The notes under the pieces were generated by a model that saw only the letters and a program-made list of their open reading frames with translations, ran no database searches and was not told where the DNA came from. From positions 1 through 64,000 of the forward strand of contig JAYMSP010000211.1 of NCBI GenBank assembly GCA_036897095.1: DNA of 64,000 nt, read 5' to 3'. A program made the translations under genes and the position numbers. Below are positions 37,400 through 53,099 of the stretch, piece after piece (the first letter of the stretch is position 1; every line of letters begins with the position of its first letter). The DNA is from Plantago elongata. Its lineage: Eukaryota; Streptophyta; Magnoliopsida; Lamiales; Plantaginaceae.

Positions 37400-39580
37400 T
37401 AAATGTACGTACACTGTTTTTGAAATGAGCCCACAAGTAAGAGGAATATTAGACAAATTGGCAAGAAAGGAATTAAGTTCGAACTTGCATATCATCCTCA
37501 CATTCACACTATTTTTTTAATTAGAAATGTCTCTGATTTTTACTATATGTGGTTTTAATTTCATGTTTGTGTATGTTGTAACGATCATCATATTTCCGAT
37601 TATAAATTTATGGGTACTTTGCCTAGTTCAAAAGCATATTACGATGATACAAACTGCAAATCTGAACTTTCAAAAGCCCGACACGACTAGTCCATTATCA
37701 TCCCTAATACAAATATGAAATATGTATGATCCATAATAACCATTACATATTCGCATTTAACTAAGCATCTTGAGAAAAGCTTAATATGAATCGTTGAATA
37801 AATCTAGCTTAATTATCAGTTAATTTAACTAAGCAAATTCATATGTGAAAAATACCAGTCATAATTTAGTATAATAGAAAACTAAAGAAGTATGGAAAGT
37901 TTTGAGAGAAATAATGGTCCATGCCATGACGGATATCCCCGTATATGCGAAAGGTGACAAGAGAGGCTTTATAAAATTCAAAATTGGACCATCCGTAATA
38001 ACGGCTTTGTTGAAAATTTGGTTGTTTGTCCATGCCGTGCCAATTGGTGACTATCATAAACAAAAACATAGGTACATATTACATATATAACAGGATTTTT
38101 GGACTTTATATTAATAAAGATGATTAATTAAAGACTAACAACAAATGTACTTTATAAAATACTATGAATACTTTAGCTTGTAAGACGAGAAGATTGACTG
38201 GGGAAATTGTTCTTATTTCTTAATTTGATGGCTCATTATTATAGTTAATCAATTTAGGGAGACCGCTTGGCGTTATCATTTTCTTCAATAAAATAGATAG
38301 ACAGTCACGATCAGCTTCCATCACTATGACTTGGTCACTTGGGTGCTTGAGTAAAACAATCAAAGGTTTTTCACTATGAAAAGGCATCCCTGTAAAAAAC
38401 TAGTGCTGCAAATTATCCAAAGATAAAAATAAACTATGTTCATTGTGTTCTTACAAGTAGTAGCCAAGAAGCAGAGTTCAATTGCACACCCATTAAATCC
38501 TCCGCAATTAAATTTATTGATCCAAAACGTACCATATATTTATATAAATAATCCATCAATATTTATATTTATCAATCACATTCACATCAATTTAAAAAAT
38601 AAATACTTATCCGCACTAGTATAGTACCATTTCAAAACACACTCTAAATTTATTATTTAAAAAAATCAGTCTCATTAGGTGTCACTTCTGTATAAAAAAA
38701 AAAACCCTCATTAGAAATTTACAATCAGAGACTTTTGTGTATATTTTCACCTCAATCTCTATAACTAAACAGCTTTAGTCATTTTAACGGTTCATCGAAT
38801 AATATTGTTCAAATAATTGTTGGATAGGGAGTCACCCCACTAACATAGTTAGTGATGATAGAATGATTGAAGTAAGAGGTTAGAATTGTGATTAACAACA
38901 CTAACGTTGCACCATAATTATAATATCATGAATTATTACAGATTACGTTTTGAAGATAAATGCTACTTCTGTAGTAGTAGTTGAAATTGAAGCCGTGTGT
39001 CTTACATGGACTAACCAATCGTGCTTCTTTGAACTCCTCTCGATCCTCACCTAATTTCTTGAGTCGACCAACAATCATCAATACCAACCTTGACAAAGTT
39101 ACTCACAAGTCACAAGCTCCATTTCATTTTATGATGATATGTTGGTCCTACAAACATGGTGGACTAATGGGGATTATATTGAAGGCATTCTCCTATATTT
39201 TGAGGAATTCTTCACAAAATTCTTTTTAAATATAGGATTTCGCCCGAAACTATAAAATCAACTCGTATATATAATTTGGAATCAACTTTAAATTCTAGAT
39301 CTATCTATAAAATCAACTCGTATATATAATTTGGAATCCAACTTTAAATTCTAAATTCTCCCTGTGCTCCAAATGAGTTGGAAAGAAATGCAAAAAGTTA
39401 AATGAGAATAGCGGTTTGACTATCACGCACCCCCATCCATTATTGCACTGTCACAAGTCACAACTCACAGGCTCACAGACCATACCATACATCTCTCCAA
39501 GACTACAACATGCATTTTCTATTTACATTTGGAGCGATTAACCGAATAACGATAAAAAAAATTATTACTAAATTATCGAC
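37400..39580. other. Intergenic region between LINE debris and the GSK3 gene
   Basis: No gene is supported. It contains a 55-bp direct duplication at 39251-39355, listed separately. Overlapping frames on both strands at about 37870-38090 have no recognised match and may be element debris. Confidence 0.5.
39251..39355. repeat. 55-bp tandem duplication
   Basis: Two adjacent copies starting TATAAAATCAACTCGTATAT at 39251 and 39306, nearly identical, hence young. They lie upstream of the GSK3 leader. Confidence 0.9.
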
Positions 39581-39589
39581 GCACATTGC

Positions 39590-39734
39590 ATTTTCTCTCT
39601 CTCCACCACCTCTCTTCCTCTCTCTTCTCTTCTGCCTATTATTCTCTCTTTCTCTCTCTAGTTTTACCTGGTTAATGGTGTCATATAATCTGGGCAGCAA
39701 ATTCACCTTTTCCGTCACTCACCGATGATCATCG
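39590..39734 (+). promoter_or_regulatory. CT-rich leader exon of the GSK3 gene
   Basis: A CT-repeat stretch (39595-39660), typical of the pyrimidine patch at plant transcription starts, runs into an untranslated exon ending ATCATCG at 39734 before GTATGT. The matching acceptor is CTACAG at 43108. The upstream edge of the exon is not defined. Confidence 0.55.
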
Positions 39735-41461
39735 GTATGTTTTTTACACCTCCATTTCAATTTCAGCTCATTTTTACATGATGTGATAATATATACATAC
39801 AGATTGTCTGATCAATTGATCTCGTTTCAGCGTTCTGTTTTTGTTTCGTGTAGAGATTTGTAATTGGTGTTGTGATTGATGTGAATTCGTTTCGTGAATG
39901 CTTTTTTTTTTTTTTTGCTTTCATGCTTTTATTTTGTTTATCTCTTTTCAGGATTGCTAGATCTCTGTGTTGTGTTATGTTATGTTTTGTTTTGTTTTCT
40001 TTGTCTTTTGCATTCCGTTTATGTGCCGTGAAATGTGAATATGTGGTTGCTAAATGTGGAGAAGTGCAAAACTCTGTTTGTAGGGTGGAGATGTGTGTTT
40101 GTTTGTTGGATTCTATGTTGAATGTGTTTTTATGGTTATTAATTGTATAAGAAGCTGAACCGTGTGTGTCGATGGACATACTATGAGGTGAATGTGTAAG
40201 TGAAGAAACTATATGGCAGCATAGATGCATACAATTATGAAGTTCAATGCATGGCCCAAAGAGATTTAGTAGCTTCTCTCCGACCTTCACGGAGATGGAC
40301 TCAAAGTTTTTCGAGCTATGGACATCGTATTGATTGAATATGAAAGTTATGGATAACATTTAACGGATAGTAACATAAGATAATGTAGGTTGGAACATAT
40401 CATAAGTTTTAAATTCTCGAGGTGTCTTTGATCTACTATTTTAAGATCGAGCTTTTTGTAGTGCAAGTTATATGGAAGAGATAGCGTGAGGTTGTACTTT
40501 GTAACGATTTGAAAGTTACGTGAACAAATTATTGGGAATTAGTATGCCAGTATTCCAGAAAGGAGAAATAGCTTAATATTACAGTTGGTGTGGCATAGTG
40601 CACATGGGATTTACAATTTATAGTTCATAGAGCAGTTTCGAGTTCATCTTAGTCTTTTGTTTTGTTTTTGTGTTCCTCACAAGTAGATCTTTCATGCTGA
40701 GAATTGAGATATATCTCAAGTCCGCCAATCTTTTAAAATCATTTATTGATAGATTTTATATAAGTAGAAACTAGAAAATCAGATTGCACTAAATCTTGTA
40801 GTAGTGAATGTAATTTTCCGCATTTTGATGTCCCTCTTCTAAGTGGCTTCTATTTTTTTGGTTCTACCAATCTGTTTCTATTATTAATGACTAATGGAAT
40901 CATAATATAGACTAAATTGTATGAATATTTGTAAATATTTGTCGTTCTCGTTCTTTGATTACCCCCTCCTGATTGGTTTCTATTTTTTTTGGTGCCAATT
41001 CCATTAATGTATTTCTATTATTGCTTACTAGTAGACCTGTGCTGTGAACTGTGGAATGCATTAATGTTCTTTACTTCCTTGTTACGTATAAAATAACTCT
41101 TCTTTACTTTTAGAATGTTAGGTACATATTACAGCATGCGTTTACCTCACTCTGATACTTTCCAATTCTGCTATTTGCATTGTAATTTGACAGAACATAT
41201 TTACACGTTACAATCTTCCTCACCATTGACCTGTGCAAATTTATATAAACTGCAACAATGTTTTATTGGAGGCATGCAAATGACAATTATAGTTATATTA
41301 CCCACATTTAGTGAATGGCATATGATAGATGGTTCTCTTTGATATATCCGCGACAGCCTGTTAGCATATCTACTTTACTTACGTTATTTGTCTATCTATA
41401 CACCACTGGTTTTGCATGATCCTTTTGGGACTGGAAATCTGTCAAGTAATGTAAAAAACAG

Positions 41462-42110
41462 TACTCCTTCCGTCCCAATAAAAACCTTCTAATTTCTAAG
41501 CTTCACTTGTTTTTTTAACTTTGATCACAAATTACTCCTACACAATTAAAAATTACTATAAAGTAATACTCCTTCCATCCCAAGCTCAACTTCTCGTGGG
41601 CCTGTGAAGTGTGAACGGGTTCTAAGAGTGAAATATATAAATAGTTAGAATGATTTAGAAAGTGTAAGATTGAGCAAGTATATAAAAGAAAGATTGAATA
41701 AAGTAGGAATGGTGAATATAGTATGAGATGGAGTGAATAAAGTACGAGAGATTTTCCATCTAAGGTATGAAAAGTTCAGATTGGGAGGGGACCAAAAACG
41801 AATGCTGGAAGTTGAGATTGGGATGGAGGGAGTATTTTGAAATTAGGAAGAGTGAATAAAGTATGAGAGGGAGTGAATAAAGTAGAAAAGAGATTTTCCA
41901 TTTACGATATGAGAAGTTTAGATTGGGAGGGACCAAAACGGAATGCGGGAAGTTGAGATTGGGATGGAGGGAGTATTATGAAATTAAATTAAGAATAGGT
42001 TTCTAATATAACTTCATTCTACATTTGACATGTCTAAGTTTAGGAGTAATTTGTGGTCATAGTTCGTAATAAAGTCAAGGCCAGGAAGTTCTTAGTGGGA
42101 CAAGGGAGTA
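41462..42110. mobile_element. Stowaway-like MITE (outer), carrying a second MITE
   Basis: Left end TACTCCTTCCGTCCCAATAA and right end, inverted, TACTCCCTTGTCCCACTAAG. Both begin with the TA that Stowaway duplicates. The element alone would be about 240 bp. The rest is the inner MITE at 41567-41975. Confidence 0.7.
41567..41975. mobile_element. Stowaway-like MITE (inner) with a duplicated right half
   Basis: Left end TACTCCTTCCATCCCAAGCT. An inverted right end ending GGGATGGAGGGAGTA appears twice, at 41834 and at 41975. The last 140 bp (AATAAAGTA..GGAGTGAATAAAGTA onward) are repeated in tandem with some divergence. It sits inside the outer MITE, so it inserted later. Confidence 0.72.
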
Positions 42111-42182
42111 TAATCTAATCCCAAACTTAGTAAAAAGGGGGTTGGATTGCCTTGATACACAGACTTAGTGGTATGAGGGAAG

Positions 42183-42392
42183 TACTTCCTCCATCCCATG
42201 ATGAGTTTCCCGTTTTTCCATGTTTTCTTTATTCTTTCTTCATTCAAGTAATACCCAACCTTTCACTTAATCAACTCACCATCAATTTTATTCATTCTTT
42301 ATTGTTTTTCACTTAAAATAATATTCAAGCTTCCTTACTTTGTTGACCAAAATTCCAAATGGGAAACTTGGTACGGGATGGGACGGAGGTTA
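42183..42392. mobile_element. Stowaway-like MITE, third copy
   Basis: TACTTCCTCCATCCCATGAT at the left and, inverted, CCTCCGTCCCATCCCGTACC at the right, with GAGTTTCCCG and GGGAAACTTG continuing the match. About 210 bp. It belongs to a different MITE family from the two on its left. Confidence 0.7.
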
Positions 42393-43157
42393 AATTATAC
42401 TATTTTTACGTTACATATTGACTTTCTACTTTCTTACAACTTTAAACATTGCTGTATTTGGCCAGAATAGCGTCAATATCCATAGTTATATATATATAAA
42501 ATTTTATATATTATGCTTTTTACTTCCTGGTCTAAATTCTTGAATTTTAACAAAAGATTTTTTACTCTTTAGCATAATTTGCTCAATCCATGTTTATGTC
42601 TTTAGTGGTGGTGTGTATAAATACCACAGTTCTATTGGCAGATTGTATTGTATCCCTCCTTAGAATTCTGTCTAAGGTATGAAAAATGTATCACATCCCA
42701 TAAACATGTATTGGATTTATTTTTCTACTTGATCTGTTTAGTGCTATAAGGTTAATCATTTTTTGTGATATATCTTACCCTTCTTTCACATACTTGTAAG
42801 CAGTAGTCTTTTACTCTTTTTCTTGTTTTGGGAATTCAGTTGTGCTTATTATCATCCATTACCTCAAGTGTATGTTGAATTTTTCTTGATTCATAGCAAG
42901 TCACATGATGCTAGTTCAATCTCTCTGTAATCCTTCATAGATTTGACCCTATTAATAAAACTATGTCCTCATCGGCAATTTATCCCGGCAGACTACCAAA
43001 TTACTTTATGTATAGCATCGGATTGCAATCCTAATTTTTTAGAGAAAGATGAAGTTTAAATGTGCATCTCATATTTGATTAGTTGATTATAAAATTTTGC
43101 CTCTACAGGTGAATGACCTTTTAGGAAAAAAAAAAAAAAAGCAGCTAGTTTTGGCAA

Positions 43158-47827
<4,670 letters not shown>

Positions 47828-48429
47828 TTCTGGCGAGTGTCAAATGGACAGCCAACCATCAATGTTCATCCCCCTGTGTGTCCATTTGCCAATGCATGTC
47901 TCTGTTATTTTGTACTGGGTATTGTAAAAGGCATCCTAGGGAAACGCTTTACTTCCTTTGTTGCGATGTTTGTCCGTTGTGTTATGGTCTTCAAACTACA
48001 GCTTCATGTAGATTATGAATATTTATCTTTCAAACTTATTGTTGTTGGCTTTCTATATTCTCTCTTGTGAATTTCATCTTGCTCATGTCCCATGTTCCAT
48101 TTATCTTTTGAGTAATGGGATGTATGTTGTAACGAAGATCTTTGTGCATCTGTCGATATATCTTTTGAAGTTTCAGATTTTCTCTGGAGCTTGTGTTGTA
48201 TAAATTGATTTGGAAATTTGAGGTAGAATGGTTTAATTTCCTGTCAATTGATTTATGGCTTGGTTAGTTTCAGATATTCTCTGGAGCCTTTGTTGTATGA
48301 TCTTTTTCGATTGAGGTTCAAAGCTTGATATTCTACTACCTATGGATTTGCAGATGTGAAATTTGGTTTCAAGTGGTCTTGGATGGTAGAGTCTAGTACC
48401 AGCAGAGTAACCGTAAGAGTTATTGATAT
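47828..48429. other. 3' untranslated region and flank of the GSK3 gene
   Basis: T-rich sequence with no open frame of interest. The transcript end probably lies within the first 400 bases. Confidence 0.6.
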
Positions 48430-49143
48430 GGTACAAATTCAGCTAGGGCAAAAGATCGAGGATTAGGCAGAATGTAGTTCGTCTTAGTTCTTTCAATTAA
48501 GTTCTTTCGCAAGGTCAGGAGGACCGTCGCTATATATCCTGAGGCCGCCCCTAGGAAGCTGTTAGGTGCAACGTCAAAGGGTTGTTACTAGGAAAAGTTC
48601 ATATAGGAACTTCTTCCAAGTAACACAAATGGGGCGTCGCTAGGTAACTTGGTCGGGTCAGTCTCTAGGTGATATGGCTGTCATTAGGTACCTGAAACAC
48701 GGGGAAGGGGTTAAGGCTTAAGATAAACCGGGGTACGAACTTTACGTGTCTGGGGTTGAGAGAGCGTAGTCTCGGCCCTCAAAATTTAGAGAGTAAATTT
48801 TCAGTTAGTTGTTGCGTACCTTAATGAGGAGTAAAAGCCCTCTATTTATAGTGAACACTTGGGTTGGCTTCTCAAAAGGAGGCCGGCATCAAGATTCCTC
48901 ACCACGGCCTGTTCGGGAGTGGACACTTGGGTTGGCTCCTCCAAAGTAGGCCGGCACCAAGATTCCTCACCATGGCCCTGTTCGGGAGTGAACACTTGGG
49001 TTGGCTCCTCGGAAGGAGGCCGGCACCAGGATTCTTCACCACGGCCCCCAAATACATCACTATCATTCGGACGAAATTCACGCGTCACCAATCTCCGACG
49101 ATACGTGTCAACATCCCGCTAGGCCGACCAGGGTCCGGCGTGT
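48430..49143 (-). mobile_element. LTR-like remnant (probable solo Gypsy-type LTR, fossil)
   Basis: Read on the minus strand, it has CACTATAAATAGAGGGC as a TATA region at about 48840-48856, three 68-bp tandem repeats upstream of it, and a downstream leader-like part. The GC content is higher than the surroundings. It starts near TCACACGCCGGACCC. This layout (repeated U3, TATA, R/U5) fits an LTR. I could not find matching target duplications or a second LTR, so the borders and the family are uncertain. Confidence 0.42.
48851..49055. repeat. Three 68-69-bp tandem repeats
   Basis: Units begin GTGAACACTTGGGTTGGCTT near 48851, 48919 and 48988. Each contains a GGCCGGCA..AAGATTCCTC segment and ends with GTTCGGGAG. 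They differ at about 5-8 sites each. The overlapping open frames on both strands are by-products of the repeat. Confidence 0.93.
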
Positions 49144-49377
49144 GACTACTCTTGATATTTTCTTTGATTCGAATAGTGACCTCTTAGATGACTCACAATG
49201 TTTAAAACTGGTGAAATATGCATATTTAAATGAAAAATTATACGTTACTCTACATGAATTTTGCTAATTTTACTTTATAAACCTGCCTATTTAAATTTAA
49301 AACAATATACTTCTTTAAAAATTAATACAATATAATAAGTTCTCCAAATTCCAATGTGGAACATTGAGAGCATATTT

Positions 49378-51391
49378 TGTTACGAACGTAAACGCTATTG
49401 CTAAGCTAACTACGTAAGAGATAAGCTATTGTATGCTGACAGATAACTGCTACAATTAGAGAGAATTTTAAAAATGATCTGAGTTGATTGATTGCCATTG
49501 AAATGAGTTTTACAACTTATTTATAGTTCGTTTATAGCTATAAACGAACTAAGCTAACAGCTACCGTTGGATCATCATTCACAAGATGAGATCTCAGCCA
49601 TGCAAACTCATTAATAGAAGTGCTAATCTGAAAACGTAAAATAGCAAACAACTCTATCTATAGTCTATTTTCAACAACTTCTTCCATAGACTAACTAGCT
49701 TTTGTAACATTCCTTTCTCCTTCCAAAATAGCTTGTCCACAAGCTTGAATAAGACCTCTCAGTTGTAACATTTCCTTTCTCCTTCAAAAATAGCTTGTCC
49801 ACAAGCTTGAATATCAAGAATTTGGACATCGCGGACTGTATTCTTCATGGTCTTAGCTGGAAGATATTCACATTGAAAATAACCACTGCAACATTTTGTC
49901 TTGTTTCATTGTACTACACTTCTCCCTTCAGCCCACCAGTTTGAACTTTAAATTCTTACCAGCTCTCTTTAATGCTCAATAGTCTTCCTCCATGCCTTTA
50001 AGCATGTAAAGTACACCATCAAACAATTCATAACCCACATAAACCTCAAAAAATTCAGCGTAGCATTCTTTCTGCACTTTCCTCTATCAAAAACAAAGTA
50101 GGATTTAACATTCTTCTTGCACTTTCCTCTATTAAAACAGAGTAGCAAGACATGTCTCTTGTTGGTATCATTTCTTGTACCAGCTCAAACATGACCAAAC
50201 CTGATGCAGCCTCAAGTAGAACCAAATCAATTGACTGAAATAAAAGCTCAGGCATTTTTATTACCTTCAATATCACACTGCCACCTTCCTCTAGTACTTT
50301 GATAGTATCATCAGATACATGTAGTGGTATCTCCTCCATATGTATAGTCTCATTTCTCAAACCATAAGTGAGTTTTCCTCTATTCGAACACGGTTTTAGC
50401 ATAATCAAATTCATGTATACGCTTGCCAACCATGCCTAACCCACCAACTCTTCCATATTGAGCAGTCAAAGAGACTAGTAGAGATGTTACTCCTTCCTTG
50501 TGATTTTCTATCAAACATATCATCAAACAGGTAATGGAAATCATACAAGACGTCTTCCATGTTACCCCCTCCTTGTAATTTTCTGTCAAACATATCCTCA
50601 AACAAGTAGTGGATATCACACAATACGTCTTCCTCCTGCTCAACACCCTTCAAAACCTCTGTATTTCTTTCAGGTATATTGTCAAACAGTTGGCATACCA
50701 CAATCAATATCTCATCTGCTTGTTTTAACTCCTCTTTATAGCTATCTACCGATAGAGGAATCGTACTAATCGATGAATTAAGAGATCGATCATCAAGTGC
50801 AGTTCGAAAAGTGTGCGTACCTGTCTCACCAATTTTCTTAGTTCTGATTGGTAGAATACGACCACATAGAGCTCCAAGTTCTAAATTCCTCAATTCCAGT
50901 AGTGATTGGAGCTCCTTCTGAGAACCAAGCAACTTCGATTGAGTAGATTGAGTAACGATCATCTGCTCAACTGATTTCTCGATCACTTCAATCCTCACTG
51001 TGTTGTTGTTGCCCACCATTACTGAATGGTTCGAGCGAATCAATGTCAATAGCTCATCAAATCAGCGACTGCGAGCAGCATTTTGCTCCAATTGAGTTGC
51101 AACCAGCTGCCTGAGCTTCGATTGAGTCTCCACCATCGTCTTCTCCAACGATTCAATGTGAACAGTATCCGTAGTCGTCACCATTGCATAGCAGGAAAAA
51201 ACCTTGGATCGTGATACCACTTGTTACGTATTTATAGTTCGTTTGTAGCTATAAACGAAAGATGAGATGAGATCTCAGCCATGCAAACTCATTAATAGAA
51301 GTGCTAATTTACAATGTAAAATAGCAAATGACAATTCTATCTATAACTATTTCCAACAACTTCTTCCATAGACCAATTAGCTCTTGTAACA
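49378..51391 (-). mobile_element. Short non-autonomous LTR retroelement with TATTT target duplications (fossil)
   Basis: Direct repeats 49378-49709 and 51222-51391 begin TGTTACG and end TTGTAACA. TATTT flanks the whole (49373-49377 and 51392-51396). On the minus strand TGGTATCACGATCC, an initiator-Met-type primer site, directly follows the right-hand LTR. GGAAGGAGAAAGGAA, a polypurine tract, precedes the left-hand LTR. The element is thus bounded and oriented minus. The two LTRs differ in length (332 and 170 bp). The 1.5 kb interior has a gag-like coiled-coil reading region but no protease, integrase or reverse transcriptase, so it relied on another element. The matching target duplications suggest moderate age. 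It looks structurally whole at the ends, with a few breaks inside. Confidence 0.87.
50411..51049 (-). pseudogene. Gag-like region of the short LTR element, with a duplicated 26-27-residue unit
   Basis: The open region encodes a helix-rich N-terminal part (VIEKSVEQMIVTQSTQSKLL) reminiscent of the region before gag in plant LTR elements. A unit with DIHYLFEDMFDRKLQGGGN is followed directly by the related DFHYLFDDMFDRKSQGRSN. The repeat is visible in the DNA as a tandem duplication of about 78 bp at 50490-50640. I know no function for the unit. Part of a fossil element. Confidence 0.6.
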
Positions 51392-51582
51392 TATTTCGTT
51401 TTTTCAATCGCGATTCCCCTTTCTACAAGCTTGTTTCACGTTCTCTACGCAATGCTCCCAATCGACACAGTTGATAGTTGATAATCATTAAGTGCACTAC
51501 ATCACCACCACGCTATGTTTCTCTACTTCGAAGACAAAAAGATGGATCATCATCCAATCATAGGCGTAGGAGAAACAAGTGT

Positions 51583-52128
51583 TTAACTATACATAATGGT
51601 TGAAAACTTGATATAGTCCCGGTTGGAGGGAATCTCATCAAACTGGCAGACTTTCTCAATTGTCCACTCGTTTCGGGACCTACCGAAATCCTCATCGTAC
51701 TCCGAAATCCCAAACAATTTGTGTACTGTATGTTGATATTCATTGGATGGCGCATAATTTTTAATCCATGACTCTTTGACACCATACTTCTGCATCATCC
51801 AATAGTCCGTATGTCCCTTATTATAAACTAAAGCAGATATACAAAGACGGTGTTGAGAAGCCCCTAAAATGATCTCATCACCACGGCCAGAGATATCATG
51901 CGGAGGGTCGAAGAAAATGGCAGCTTCAGTTGTTAGATTTATGGCAAGAATACGAAACTTATCATGATCTTTTGGATTCAGTCTTCAGTGGACAACACCG
52001 TTGACAAAAACACCTATATGATCGTAGATACTAAATTTGGAAATAGTCGAAACAATGTTGCATTGTTGCTAGTAAGTACTTGAAGCTGCTTCCATGAATT
52101 GGATCTTAAGCTGTATATCTCTTGAAGA
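51583..52128 (-). pseudogene. F-box protein C-terminal (FBA/kelch-type) relic
   Basis: The minus strand reads QEIYSLRSNSWKQLQ, then DHIGVFVNGVVH, then FRILAINLTTEAAIFFDPP, then GASQHRLCISALVYNKGHTD, then MMQKYGVKESW and a C-terminus ending FSTIMYS with a stop at 51583. This is the order of the F-box associated interaction domain. These proteins bring substrates to SCF ubiquitin ligases. There is no F-box upstream. VVHW reads VVH-stop (TGA near 52000), and the N-terminal blocks are in different frames. The gene is 5'-truncated and dead. The LTR element lies only 190 bases away on its 3' side. Confidence 0.72.
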
Positions 52129-53099
52129 AAATAGTTCCAGTAATTTTTTCCTCATCCAGTGTGAAAAATTATAATTTTAATGTTAAAATGTGTAATTTAT
52201 GTATAAAATTGAGTTTGTTTATTATTTATTAGTGGTGGGGTCGCTTTCTTTTTTAGTAATATATAAAGTTCTATAAGAACAATAAAAATAATAAATATAT
52301 GAAATTATGTGAGATGAAGGGAGTAAGGTTTGTGGGATAACAATTTGGATACGAAAATTGGGCAGGGCCGGGCTATAAATATACATGGGTTTGACATTAT
52401 TTTTTGTTCAGTCTTAACACATAGTATTATGATTTCATAAGCTTGTGTATATATATATATATGTAAAAAATCATTTTTACAATGGCATACTCTCGCTTTC
52501 GTATGTAATCTGGTATAAATATATTTTATTTTTAAGTTTCTCTTTTAATTTGGAACCCCAGTATATGAGAATATTTGAACCTGATCACTCCGTAGTAACT
52601 AACACATTTTTTTTAAAGTGCAATTTCTATATATTATTAAAAGCGATTAAAATGTACTCACGGAGGTTTATAAGAACCTGTGTACAATTCAGAATGAGTA
52701 AAATAATTAAAAGGAACTAGTACTATTATAAAATAAATTAATATCTAAAATATCATAACTTCTATTACATTGATTAAATTAATTATTTCAGCCCAATTTA
52801 GGAATAGAGTGATATCTACAATAAGATATTTAATTTGATTTTGAAACCAAACTTGTTATATTCTACCATAGTAATCACATAAGCATATATATGAATGAAC
52901 CCATATCTACACTGAGCCATGTCATGTGTTGCTATCTAACACATGATTACTATATTCCGTGCACATGACCCTTTCGGTAAACTTAATCAATAGTGATGAT
53001 TTTTCACAGAAACCATTTCATAATTTTGTTGTTTAACCCATAGTAGTATCTTCTGATATAAAAAGCATTGAATTTGAAATTGGGGTGAAACTAACTAAA
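52129..53099. other. Intergenic DNA before the U11/U12-20K gene
   Basis: AT-rich, with a short TA run at about 52448-52465. No gene is supported. The right end should contain the promoter and leader of the next gene. Confidence 0.55.

Larger units (their letters stand above)
39735..43108 (+). other. 3.4-kb leader intron of the GSK3 gene
   Basis: The donor is GTATGT and the acceptor CTCTACAG. The next exon starts with 49 untranslated bases before the ATG. The intron holds a nested group of Stowaway-like MITEs at 41.46-42.39 kb and no coding sequence that I can support. Confidence 0.65.

Noticed and set aside
39763-40359. 198-codon minus-strand frame in the GSK3 leader intron
   Set aside because: Composition follows T-rich intron sequence read in reverse (Lys/Asn/His-rich). 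No domain, splice structure or promoter supports it.
48846-49145. Four overlapping 80-93-codon frames
   Set aside because: All repeat with a 68-bp period and follow the tandem repeat. No family resemblance was seen.
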